Assembly (NCBI GenBank): GCA_937872515.1
Contig: CALMSX010000073.1
Location: 62,001 to 126,000 of the forward strand
DNA length: 64,000 nt
Source of the DNA: an uncultured Bacteroidota bacterium
GTDB lineage: Bacteria; Bacteroidota; Bacteroidia; Chitinophagales; Saprospiraceae
Reading direction: 5' to 3'
The position numbers and the translations under genes were made by a program. Shown here in pieces: positions 18,401 to 26,338 of the stretch; positions within the stretch are counted from its first letter, which is position 1, and each line of letters starts with the position of its first letter. The notes beneath the pieces are model-generated. The model was not told where the DNA came from. It worked only from the letters and a program-made list of their open reading frames with translations, and made no database searches.

Positions 18401-21400
18401 TATTACAGAGTTTCTATAACCCAGGTAGCCTCTGGTTGTGGTTCTGCCACTTCTGGATCCGATTTGGTTACAGTTGTAGCAGATCCTGTTGTTACCATTA
18501 CGGGTGGAGCACTTACAATTTGTGAGGGCAATACAGTTACTCTAGGCAGCACCCTGAGTGGTGGCACAGGTACTTCAACCTACCAATGGCAAAGCAGCAC
18601 GGATAATATTACATATACCAATATTAGTGGTGCAACCTTATCTACCTATACGACACCTGTACTAACTTCTTCAAGATATTACAAGGTTTCAGTTACTCAG
18701 ACTGGTCTTGGCTGCGGAACCGCTACCTCAGCTAGTAGTTTGATTTCGGTCAATCCTAAACCGGTGGCCACAATTGTTGGGGCCTCTACCATTTGCGCAG
18801 GTTCTACCACCTCACTTTCGCCAACAACTGGTGGTACTTGGGCATCCAGCGCTCCTGCCATAGCAACCATCACCAATAGTGGTATTGTAACCGGTGTATC
18901 TTCAGGTACGGCTAATTTTACATTTACCAATACTACCACAGGTTGTGTTTCAAATGCCTCTGCTTCTATCACTGTAAACGGACGACCAGTGGTATCTGTA
19001 ACAGGACCTACCACCATTTGTACCGGTAGTACCACTACATTGTCACCTTCAACTGGAGGTACCTGGTCTTCATCAAATGCAACCATCGCAACCGTTACCA
19101 ATACGGGTGTTGTGACGGGAATGGCGTCAGGTAGTGTAACTTTTACTTTTACGCAAACTTCTAATGGATGTACTTCTAACCCCACAACTGCAATTACGGT
19201 GGGAGCAGGCTTATCTTCCGGTATCAATTACAATGGTTCTGTATGTTTGACCAACAATTCACAACTCACTGCCACCAAAACAGGAGGTACGGCTCCATTT
19301 GTTTATACTTGGAGTGGACCTTCAGGATTTACTGCCAATACACAAACGGCTAGTATTACACAAAGTGGTAATTATTACCTTACCATTACCGATGGGTCAG
19401 GCTGTCAATCAACCGCAAATGGCTTTGTTCATGTTAAATTTGAACCTTTGGTAGTTGCTGTTCAAACCACAGTGTGCGAAGGTCAATCCGTTAATCTTTC
19501 AGCCAGTGGTACCAATGCAGCATCTTATGTATGGAGTGCCAATGCCGGCAATGCCAATTCTTCTACCGTGAATGTTTTCCCGACACTACCTTCCTCTACT
19601 TATAATGTAACGGTTACCAACAATGTGGGATGTACCGGTACAGCTTCATCCACCATCAGTGTCAATGCCAAGCCTACTGTAAGTATAACAGGCTCCAATA
19701 CGCTGTGTGTAGGATCTACTTCTCAATTGTCACCTTCTAGCGGAGGCAGCTGGGCCGTTTCTGACGGATCAAAAGCAACCGTGACCAACAGTGGACTGGT
19801 CACAGCGATTGCTGCAGGCACTGTAAACTTTACTTTTACATCTACCGCAACAGGCTGCGCATCAAATGCCACCAATAATATAACCATCAATGCCAGACCC
19901 AATGCCGGACCCGATCCCGCTTCATTGGACTGTTTTGAAAGCGATGCAGCTACTATGGCTGCCACCGGAACCGGTACATGGACCCTGGGTGCTGGTAGTG
20001 CAGGTACCGTCACAATTGTGAACCCAACCAGTCCAACTTCTACGGTTAATAAATTTTCAAACTTTGGAAGCTACTACCTGGTTTGGACCAATGCAGCCGG
20101 CTGTACGGATACTGCCAAAATCATGGTCAACGATGCCTGCGATTGCGTAATTTCCAACAATAGCATTACCTCACCGGCTACTACTAATTTCTGTATAAAT
20201 ACAGGTATCCTCACCATCAACGGATCCTCTCCTAATCCGGCTTCAGGAATTTTTCAATGGATGTACTCACTCAATGGTGCGGCGTACGCCAATGCACCCG
20301 GCATCAGCAACCTGCAAAGTTACGTTACACTTTCTCTCGGTGTCGGTACCCATAAATTTAAAAGACTTTATACAAAACTAACAGGTAAAGTTTGTGGACT
20401 GGAAAGCAACGAAGTTACCATTGTGGTCAACAGTAAGCCAACCATTACACAACCCGTATCGTCCAATTTATGTGTAGGTTCAACTACTACAATTACCCCA
20501 ACTTCAGGGGGTTCCTGGACCAGTTCAGCACCCGGTGTAGCCAGCATCAACAATGCAGGCCTCATAACGGGTATATCGGCAGGAACGGCTACTTTTACCT
20601 TTACCAATTCTACTACAGGTTGTGCTTCCGATGCCAGTTCATCTGTTACAGTCAATGCCAAACCAGTGGTTTCTGCTGCTTCTAACAATGTTTGTATGGG
20701 CAGTACTTTAAACTTGAGTCCAACCTCAGGTGGTAGCTGGGCTTCTTCTAATTTGTCAATTGCTGCGGTCTCTAGTGGAGGATTAGTTTCCCCTGTAGCA
20801 GTGGGTACTGTAAACTTCACATTTACTGCAGCAGTGACAGGATGTAGCGCCACACTGGCCGCTCCAATCAACGTTCGTGGCTTACCTGCTCTTTCAATAG
20901 ATTACAATGGTTCCATTTGTCTGACAGATACTTCAAAATTAAAAGCGCTGGTAACAGGCGGCAACGCTCCTTTTACCTACAGTTGGACAGGGCCATCTTC
21001 ATTTTCAGCCAACCAAGCCATTGTGCCTATTACTTTAAATGGTAATTATTATGTTACGGTAACCGACCAATACCTTTGTCAGGCTACAACCTCTGGCTTT
21101 GTTTACGAAAAATATGAGCCACTGATTGTATCTCTTCAATCCAATATCTGTGAAGGACAAAGCATGGACCTTATGGTTAATGCCAGCTCTGCCGTCACTT
21201 ACCAATGGAGTGCAAACGCAGGCAATGCCATTTCTCAAACTGTAACAGTTTACCCGGTAGCGCCCAGCTCATTGTATAAAGTTACAGTCACCAACTTAAA
21301 CGGTTGCTCTGCAGTAGCATCTGCGAATATCAATGTTACTGCCAAACCTGTTGTGTCCATCACCGGGGCTTCCAGTCTTTGTATCGGAAGTACCAGCACC

Positions 21401-24400
21401 CTTTCACCTTCAACAGGAGGTATTTGGTCAAGTACCAACCCATCGGTTGCATCGGTTACCAATACGGGCCTGGTTACTGGACTTTCAACCGGTACTGCGC
21501 TCTTTATCTTTACCCAAACATCCAATGGCTGCGTCTCTGATCCCAGCTCTCCTATTATCGTAGATACCAGACCGGTTATCAACCTAAATGGGTCTACCAA
21601 TATGTGTATTGGAGATCAAAGAACCATTTCTCCCGCTTTTGGTGGAACTTGGGTGAGTTCAAATCCTTCGGTGATCTCAATAACCAATCAAGGTGTAATT
21701 ACTGCTTTAGCAGCAGGCAGTGCTACCTTTACATTTACACTGTCAGGATCCAATTGTGCTTCTGATGCTTCTGCACCAGTAAGCGTAAACATTAAGCCAT
21801 CCACTGTTTTAACAGGTTCTTCTTCTCTTTGTGTAGGAGACGAAACTACCTTAAGCCCTTCAATGGGTGGAACCTGGGTGAGTTCAAACCCCGCTATTGC
21901 TACCATTGAAAATAGTGGTGCTGTAGCTGCTATCTCAGAAGGAACAGCTACATTTATTTTTACAGATGCTGCAAGCGGCTGCAGTTCTTTACCATCTGAA
22001 CCAGTAACAGTTAATTCCAAACCCACTATCACTGTAAACGACAATGTAATTTGTGTAGGAGAAACACTGCAGTTAATAGGTTCAGAACTCGGATTTTGGT
22101 CTTCTGTCAATACCAATACTGCCTTGGTTAGCAATTCGGGCCTGGTTACAGGTCTGGGACCAGGGCAAACAGCCTTTGTCCTTACCTCACAAAGCTCAGG
22201 ATGTGTGTCTAATCCTTCTGCCCTGGTTACAGTCAATGCCATTCCTACCATAGTGTTCTCTGGTCCTACTTCTGTTTGCGTGAATGGTACTTCTTCACTC
22301 TCACCTACCTCAGGTGGTATCTGGGTAAGTTCTAATCCGGCAGTAGCAAGTATTACCAATACAGGTTTGGTTACCGGTCACGCGGTTGGACAAACCACAT
22401 TTAGATTCACTTCTTCTGTTACCGGTTGTGCATCACAACCAACTAACCCCTTCCTGGTTTATAACAAACCGGTTACTCAGATAGCAGGTGGTGCCACTCT
22501 ATGTACAGGCGCTACTACCAATCTTTTACCTTCTACAGGAGGTGTGTGGCAAAGTACCAACCCATCTGTGGCCATGGTTACCAATGGGGGTATAGTTACG
22601 GCACTTTCATCTGGTTCTGCCCAGTTTATTTTTACAGAATCAGGAACAGGTTGTATTTCAGATCCAAGTACGGCAGTGACAGTCTTAATCAAACCGACGG
22701 TTCAGATTACCGGTAGTAACGCCATCTGTGCGGGTTCTACAACAACCTTGTCTCCTACTTCAGGAGGTTCTTGGCAGTCTAATCACCCTGCAATTGCAAG
22801 TGTTACCAATGCAGGTGTTGTTACAGGATTAACACAGGGCGTGGCTACCTTTACCTTCGTTTTAAACGGGGGCTGTGCTTCTGACCCAACACCTTTTATC
22901 ACGGTTAATGGCAAGCCTCAGATTAGCTTTTCAGGCCCAACAGCTGTATGTAGCGGAAGTCAAAGTCAGATTCAACCTACTTCAGGTGGTACCTGGCAAA
23001 GTTCTAATCCGGCTATAGCAACTATTACCAACTCCGGTTTGATAACCACGCTTACGTCTGGTTCTGTCAAATTTATTTATACTGAATCAGTTTCTGGTTG
23101 CAAATCTGACTCTTCAAGCGCTCTTTTGATAAACCCATCTCCATTTATTTCCCTACCAGGTTCTAATCAGCTTTGTGTGGGCAATGCAGCTACGGTATTC
23201 CCTACCGTTGGTGGTATTTGGATTAGCTCCAATGGAGCCGTGGCCTCTGTGACCAATGCTGGATCTGTAACAGGAATAGCACCCGGCACAGCCCATTTGA
23301 AATTTACAAACCTTACAACGGGTTGTACGTCAAAAGACAGTATTACGATCGTAGTGCTTTCTAAGCCGGTTGTTACTTTACCACAATCTACTCTGTGTGT
23401 TGGCAGCACCATGGACCTTACAGCTCCGGCCGCTGGTACATGGACAAGCTTAAATCCTACCATCGCATCTGTAACCGCAACAGGCACGGTGACAGGTATG
23501 AGCCAGGGCTTGGCCAGATTTACTTTTAAAAACAATGCAACAGGTTGTACCTCTAACCCTTCAAGCGGCCTTGTGGTAAATGCCAGTCCTTTTGTTTCTC
23601 TCGCGGGCCCTTCTGAAATATGTGTAGGCAATCAAACTCTTTTGATTCCTTCCACTGGTGGAACCTGGACCTCTTTACAGCCGGATATTGCTGATGTAAA
23701 CAATGAAGGCATTGTCACAAGTTTGTCAGCAGGTGAGGCATATTTTGTATTCACAGACGATGCCACCGGATGTAATTCCGATAGCACCTTGTCTGTTTCT
23801 GTTAGCCCTGCACTGATTGCAGAAGTATTGGGTGATAGTGTAATTTGTATGGGTTATCAAACCCGACTTTCACCTATAGGTGGAGGTGTGTGGACAAGCA
23901 CAAATCCAAAAGTAGCCATGGTCGATAACAATGGTTATGTAACAGGACTTGCTCCCGGAAAATCGGGTTTTGTCTTTACCGAAAACGGTACCGGTTGTAC
24001 GGCTACCTTGCCAGATGATGCAATTGCTGTTAAACCATGTATCGATCCTGACTTCAATGTTACTTTTGTAAATGTTACGGTTTCTGGTAGCGTACGTACC
24101 AACGATGAAGTACCTGCTCAGACAACTTATAGCAATATGTTCCAGTTAATTAAAAAACCGGCCGGATCTTTGCCAACTCTTGCGGTGAATGCCAATGGTA
24201 GCTATACTTTTGTAGCCAACATGCCGGGTGTTTATCAGTACAAAGTTCCGGTTTGTATTCCACCTGCCTACAGCGCATGCCCAACGGCTGACCTTGTGAT
24301 TACAGTAGTGGATGGAGCTACCTTGCCAAAGACCGCTGTTATCAATACTGACGTGGTGCACAGCATGACCTGTGGTTCTGGTTCGGGTGCTGCCATTATA

Positions 24401-25837
24401 CCCAACTTATTGAGCAATGACCAATGTATTTCTACTGAATCATGTATTGTCAATGGTACTACCGTTGCCATTACCAAAAATCCAAGTAATGGTGTTGGTG
24501 CAGTTGATGCGCTTGGAAATGTAAACTACACACCTACCACCCTCATGATCGGACTTGATACCTTCAAATATGAGGTGTGCCTGGAAGAAAATCTGGGTTG
24601 CAGAGATGCCATGGTTTTAGTAACGGTTCACGATTCAACCTCACTCAATACAACCAATGCTGCGGACGATTTCTATCCACTGCAAAAGGGAGCTACGTTA
24701 ACTGCCAATGTTAAAATGAATGATACAGATGCCCAGGGTGATAGTCAATCGGTAAACCCACAGGGAAGTAGTGCTTCTCCTGTTGTAATTTCTCAGGGTA
24801 GCTACTACATTGCTTCTAATGGAGACCTGGTCTTCACACCTGCAGCTAACTTTTCAGGGCCACTTGACATTGTTTATACGGTATGTGATAACGATGCAGA
24901 TCAGGCTTGTGCCAGCGCTACCGCTCACATCCTGGTGGTTGAACCTCTAACCCTAAGAGTTAGGGTCTACCTCGAAGCAGCATTATCAAACAACAACAAT
25001 GAAACCTCGTCAACAGGAAGACCTTTGATGAGGGACAACCTGAGGGTGAATCCTTTCACAGGCGCCAACAACATCCCGGTAAAGGATCCATATAGCTTTG
25101 CTACTTCTAATGTAGATGTAACCGGTAACTTTACCCACGTTGGAGTAGGTGCGCAAGCAAATCTAAGCGCAATTGCCGATTCAGCAACCGTATTTGGTGT
25201 TACTGGCGAAAACGCAATCGTTGACTGGGTTTTTGTAGAACTTAGATCCAAGACAGATTCTACCTTGGTTATGGCTACCCGTTCAGGTTTATTGCAGCGC
25301 GATGGTGATGTGGTAGACATGGATGGTAGTTCAGCCCTTGCTTTTGGAGGAGTAAGCGCAGATAGTTTCTACGTTGTGGTCAGACATCGTTTACATTTGG
25401 GAGTAATGTCTAAAATCGTAAGCAGGAGCAGTTTAGTTGACTTTACCGTACCAACTACCCCGGTATTTGACTTTGGAGCTTCCAGAGGTCCTGCCTTCAA
25501 CTACACCGGTCTGGCACAAAACAGTGAGGTAAAATTCGGATACAGAGCTCTTTGGGCAGGCGATTTCAACGCAGATGGCAAACTTAAGTTTACCAACCCT
25601 GCAGATGATTTGAACTACCTGTTCTTCGACATCCTGGTACATCCTGATAATACCAATGGCAATGCCAATTACAATTTTGCCTATGGCTACTACCAGGGCG
25701 ACATCAATATGGATGGTAAAATCAAGTTCGATAACCCGGATGACGACAAAAACTTGCTTTACGCCCAGATTTTATTCTACCCTTTAAATACTGAGTACCT
25801 GTCAAACTTTGACTTCTTTGTCCAGCAGGTACCTTAA
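12425..25837 (+). CDS. Giant secreted protein: choice-of-anchor A, CBM4_9-like and Big_2 repeats (paralog B)
   Basis: 4470 residues. The only start that keeps a signal peptide (KK, then SIVFSLTMLTLGIL, cleavage near SSQ) is TTG at 12425; the next in-frame ATG (12494) lies inside the hydrophobic core and the upstream in-frame stop is at 12410. Domains: choice-of-anchor A-like (about 36-348, with ILWNFYGST, GTIFAPS and a final GEIHFFPF); Ig-like domains; a CBM-like jelly roll (538-732); CBM4_9-like (874-1016); the block shared with the previous gene (1030-1574: alpha/beta domain, MopE-like loop, CBM4_9-like, MopE-like loop); another CBM-like domain (1577-1766); Ig/SprB-like domains and 18 Big_2-like repeats (1769-3869); and the shared C-terminal block (3872-4470) ending in GDFNADGK and GDINMDGK loops. 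It is probably a surface adhesin that may bind polysaccharide. No type A T9SS tail is recognisable. Confidence 0.88.
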   Translation: MEQLTRVCGYATSWKKSIVFSLTMLTLGILSSQNPIDGNQGFQIITEGNFTSTGGHHIHGPLAIGGNLIINNTATGEINMDNTGSYVFPGDGSTSTGLMVAGNVTWTAGNLKVLSNKYIHIGSSSGSNSGDNGNNSNTQVYPSGSSYNNSKRIEGTIDQTPNPAVFQSSPFAFANLFDTYRNNSFGLSNCTGNVQLYNSSGAAISGNTVSSAQNVKITSLANGVNHLKLSTTSLNNITELKFEGTGIPSATKILVITVNLTANFTWNNRNMPGISNASAPYILWNFYGSTSYNLTINTSSLIYGTIFAPSMNLIKTGTGDIDGNLIAKTASLGLGEIHFFPFAASVPNCCSNVTTAGTIAGNESGSCGFDPAATTSSVSASGGSGTLEYRWEQSTDNWVTFSEISGANSTTYNPGVIYATTQYRRKARRRGCDTWSYSNAITKTISNMPVANAGADITQCENGAFEITGNTPTTGQTSSWTVVSGTVYNNTSWSDPAITVALPAGNTATLRYSVVNGLCTSTDDIVLTNNTGCSTTCVNPINGNGDLETEGNATNFNLTFNSTPALLITSTIAPSYWSERYGGNPTNTTSFYGAFYMKKTGASGDPKSGTHMIYLNGGSFCLSALGLSANLQCGKTYKFTAWIAAYTNGATQYDSPFALEHAASSSSTNTTKVMDLLAPKSASWNDLNWQRYEFTVTIPSNGFTWGDFYFTSQDATKGIVIDDVCITEVNKGSTAVAGLDQFGCTNTFVLGATAAASGYTGTWSVNSGSATISSTSSVSPTVTITSGSAASFKWTVTNGSCTSTDLVNVGYASGTPVAVNNATVCAGGSATLTATGCSSSLAWSNGATTSSITVTPGSTTTYTVTCTPSQSSNLVLNNGFESTTNFQNWSNWGNAAVTTTAGEFRSGTKGAKINGTSAWGGFGQDIAVTPGQYVTISFWAKSSNPASNPMVGYNFFNSSWTELATYHSAVVTNGSFTKYTFTAVAPPNAAWLQIGASTNEKGLLFVDDVEVVRSTGCVSTASGTVTVSNATLAMGTPVVSGCIDHPIQDVATVTVPITWTNAPSGDRIRVTLGEKIEVIDVAGGATSPQNIVFMVPANGATSRSITATWINTSGCSASKTFNAPVACTSNTFNCDVLYLCGLDKPADGDAYDHGFINYLSEVNGGTVTPVLVKPDASGYGTYDPNTNVAMTVNFSNYKTIIVSPTTEGYISSDLKNFLKNYTGGLLNMNYEMLDDLGMITGTGGTSWSTSAYIDNSTLAEIYNYDNYGAISSNVMTTGNYLSNASPVLWASAGNANSGINGIGFNYEAHELSGAISTTHGARVFLGYHMNGFYANSSNGGALPAPATSYFHPTKHLTQTGKILLERAILEAVGGCQDEICSNGIDDDGDGLEDCSDPDCGLITNREFDNGTTGWALNIQSGNAATLSIDKNNIISGLNSAKVVVTTTQNGTDWHVQLAQNGKSLMAGSKYTITFWAKASTSRTASVALQLGASPYTTYFSQSFTIGTGYALYSYAFTPTSALSNVSFILNLAKATGTIYIDNVQIKERCEICNNGLDDDGDGLTDALDTDCNSCEFVGQNLVTNGEFEAGNSGFVSDYVYTNPAAMCGTWGIYSVVNRITEVGAPLGCNNSIWSVADRNGAGGKFMLIDPSAATGVNDRIWSQTVSVCPNTDYVFSVWTKNVYYSEAAGYSGVDPNFQFAINGIALPGANFIMPRQAKADSTKWIKVQGTWNSGSATTANLRIANMIPGNYGNDLAIDGIYFGLCGKTVSITTPVTTFCEGTNTSIQANLETLNSNWSFYEWLKDGVVVASGTSATSYLATAAGTYTLRAYNTPNNSGCPQASNSITLATTPRPVIGTLSSSTLCIGGTASITPSTGGTWTSSNPAVATITNAGAVTAVSAGTASFTFTQTSNGCLSLPSATLTVVADPTVSVTGAGITICTGGTVTLGSSISGGTGATTYIWQNSSNNSTWTTISGATAATYTTPVLTANMYYRVSITQVASGCGSATSGSDLVTVVADPVVTITGGALTICEGNTVTLGSTLSGGTGTSTYQWQSSTDNITYTNISGATLSTYTTPVLTSSRYYKVSVTQTGLGCGTATSASSLISVNPKPVATIVGASTICAGSTTSLSPTTGGTWASSAPAIATITNSGIVTGVSSGTANFTFTNTTTGCVSNASASITVNGRPVVSVTGPTTICTGSTTTLSPSTGGTWSSSNATIATVTNTGVVTGMASGSVTFTFTQTSNGCTSNPTTAITVGAGLSSGINYNGSVCLTNNSQLTATKTGGTAPFVYTWSGPSGFTANTQTASITQSGNYYLTITDGSGCQSTANGFVHVKFEPLVVAVQTTVCEGQSVNLSASGTNAASYVWSANAGNANSSTVNVFPTLPSSTYNVTVTNNVGCTGTASSTISVNAKPTVSITGSNTLCVGSTSQLSPSSGGSWAVSDGSKATVTNSGLVTAIAAGTVNFTFTSTATGCASNATNNITINARPNAGPDPASLDCFESDAATMAATGTGTWTLGAGSAGTVTIVNPTSPTSTVNKFSNFGSYYLVWTNAAGCTDTAKIMVNDACDCVISNNSITSPATTNFCINTGILTINGSSPNPASGIFQWMYSLNGAAYANAPGISNLQSYVTLSLGVGTHKFKRLYTKLTGKVCGLESNEVTIVVNSKPTITQPVSSNLCVGSTTTITPTSGGSWTSSAPGVASINNAGLITGISAGTATFTFTNSTTGCASDASSSVTVNAKPVVSAASNNVCMGSTLNLSPTSGGSWASSNLSIAAVSSGGLVSPVAVGTVNFTFTAAVTGCSATLAAPINVRGLPALSIDYNGSICLTDTSKLKALVTGGNAPFTYSWTGPSSFSANQAIVPITLNGNYYVTVTDQYLCQATTSGFVYEKYEPLIVSLQSNICEGQSMDLMVNASSAVTYQWSANAGNAISQTVTVYPVAPSSLYKVTVTNLNGCSAVASANINVTAKPVVSITGASSLCIGSTSTLSPSTGGIWSSTNPSVASVTNTGLVTGLSTGTALFIFTQTSNGCVSDPSSPIIVDTRPVINLNGSTNMCIGDQRTISPAFGGTWVSSNPSVISITNQGVITALAAGSATFTFTLSGSNCASDASAPVSVNIKPSTVLTGSSSLCVGDETTLSPSMGGTWVSSNPAIATIENSGAVAAISEGTATFIFTDAASGCSSLPSEPVTVNSKPTITVNDNVICVGETLQLIGSELGFWSSVNTNTALVSNSGLVTGLGPGQTAFVLTSQSSGCVSNPSALVTVNAIPTIVFSGPTSVCVNGTSSLSPTSGGIWVSSNPAVASITNTGLVTGHAVGQTTFRFTSSVTGCASQPTNPFLVYNKPVTQIAGGATLCTGATTNLLPSTGGVWQSTNPSVAMVTNGGIVTALSSGSAQFIFTESGTGCISDPSTAVTVLIKPTVQITGSNAICAGSTTTLSPTSGGSWQSNHPAIASVTNAGVVTGLTQGVATFTFVLNGGCASDPTPFITVNGKPQISFSGPTAVCSGSQSQIQPTSGGTWQSSNPAIATITNSGLITTLTSGSVKFIYTESVSGCKSDSSSALLINPSPFISLPGSNQLCVGNAATVFPTVGGIWISSNGAVASVTNAGSVTGIAPGTAHLKFTNLTTGCTSKDSITIVVLSKPVVTLPQSTLCVGSTMDLTAPAAGTWTSLNPTIASVTATGTVTGMSQGLARFTFKNNATGCTSNPSSGLVVNASPFVSLAGPSEICVGNQTLLIPSTGGTWTSLQPDIADVNNEGIVTSLSAGEAYFVFTDDATGCNSDSTLSVSVSPALIAEVLGDSVICMGYQTRLSPIGGGVWTSTNPKVAMVDNNGYVTGLAPGKSGFVFTENGTGCTATLPDDAIAVKPCIDPDFNVTFVNVTVSGSVRTNDEVPAQTTYSNMFQLIKKPAGSLPTLAVNANGSYTFVANMPGVYQYKVPVCIPPAYSACPTADLVITVVDGATLPKTAVINTDVVHSMTCGSGSGAAIIPNLLSNDQCISTESCIVNGTTVAITKNPSNGVGAVDALGNVNYTPTTLMIGLDTFKYEVCLEENLGCRDAMVLVTVHDSTSLNTTNAADDFYPLQKGATLTANVKMNDTDAQGDSQSVNPQGSSASPVVISQGSYYIASNGDLVFTPAANFSGPLDIVYTVCDNDADQACASATAHILVVEPLTLRVRVYLEAALSNNNNETSSTGRPLMRDNLRVNPFTGANNIPVKDPYSFATSNVDVTGNFTHVGVGAQANLSAIADSATVFGVTGENAIVDWVFVELRSKTDSTLVMATRSGLLQRDGDVVDMDGSSALAFGGVSADSFYVVVRHRLHLGVMSKIVSRSSLVDFTVPTTPVFDFGASRGPAFNYTGLAQNSEVKFGYRALWAGDFNADGKLKFTNPADDLNYLFFDILVHPDNTNGNANYNFAYGYYQGDINMDGKIKFDNPDDDKNLLYAQILFYPLNTEYLSNFDFFVQQVP
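17995..24020 (+). repeat. Big_2-like Ig repeat array of the second giant gene (18 units with interspersed Ig/SprB units)
   Basis: Eighteen units share the C-x-G ... GG-x-W-x-S-x-x-P ... I-A-x-V/I ... VTG ... F-x-F-T ... GC pattern. The final twelve (from about 21355) run uninterrupted. Earlier units are broken by SprB-like domains (GSVCLTNNS-, GSICLTDTS-) and by Ig domains with a YxWQxS core. The last unit carries the VTGLAPGK variant found in the last unit of all four giant genes (VTALAPGK- or GIAPGK-like in the shorter two), so the terminal repeat appears to be fixed to the C-terminal block. Confidence 0.85.
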
Positions 25838-25863
25838 CGATAAAACTTACAGCACATACTTAT

Positions 25864-25905
25864 ATCGCCATCGCACTCAGCAGGAGAGCGGTGGCGATTT
25901 TTTAT
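25864..25905 (+). terminator. Strong intrinsic terminator after the second giant gene
   Basis: ATCGCCATCGC (25864-25874) pairs with GCGGTGGCGAT (25888-25898) with one wobble. An additional inner CTC/GAG pairing extends the stem, and a run of T follows. It starts 27 bp after the stop codon. Confidence 0.85.
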
Positions 25906-26104
25906 TGTAGGGGTACAATATTAAAATGGTATTTATCTATCCTGTTTTCTTTGGTTTCTTAAATAATATGCACCGAATTATTACAATAATTGGGTTTAAA
26001 ATATTCAAACTTTATACAAAAGGTAAAAAAAATGCCGCACTTGTTAAAACAAATATAATTTTTTTTACTTTTTTAGAAAAATTAACGATAAGTAAAGATT
26101 GTAC

Positions 26105-26135
26105 TTGCATTAATTGTGATTATAGTATATATTTG
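26105..26135 (+). promoter_or_regulatory. Putative Bacteroidota sigma-type promoter for the third giant gene
   Basis: TTG at 26105, a 20-nt spacer, then TATATTTG (26128-26135), an exact match to the TAnnTTTG -7 element. The start codon is about 200 nt downstream, leaving a long untranslated leader. Confidence 0.5.
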
Positions 26136-26338
26136 TAGAGAACTTAAAAGCATGGGAAATTATCTTAATTTTTCACTTACAGCTAGTCGGTTGTGGTAAT
26201 AATACTATTTGTCATTTAAGGTTAAAATAGTGTAGTTACCTCTTTGGTCCTTGCTTTGTTCAAATTTCTGCTTTGACTTTATTCTTATAGTTGTCGTAGG
26301 TTAGGTTTGATTTTTCATGCTTTGGCAATCCAGTGAGT

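Larger units (their letters stand above)
25838..26338. other. Intergenic region with terminator and putative promoter; otherwise no gene seen
   Basis: A strong terminator follows the second giant gene and a good Bacteroidota-type promoter lies at 26105-26135. A 70-codon open frame between 25926 and 26138 is AT-rich, Phe/Ile/Lys/Asn-biased and has no recognisable motif, so I treat it as non-coding. The promoter position would give the third giant gene a leader of about 200 nt. Confidence 0.6.

Noticed and set aside
21688..22359. 223-codon minus-strand open frame inside the second giant (and similar ones at 18697-19227, 20368-20871, 2801-3292)
   Set aside because: They lie antisense to Ig repeats, have repetitive Val/Pro/Thr composition mirroring the repeat codons, and show no start context or motif; they are shadows.
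25926..26138. 70-codon open frame between the second and third giants
   Set aside because: AT-driven composition (Phe, Ile, Lys, Asn), no homology I recognise, and it overlaps the putative promoter of the third giant.
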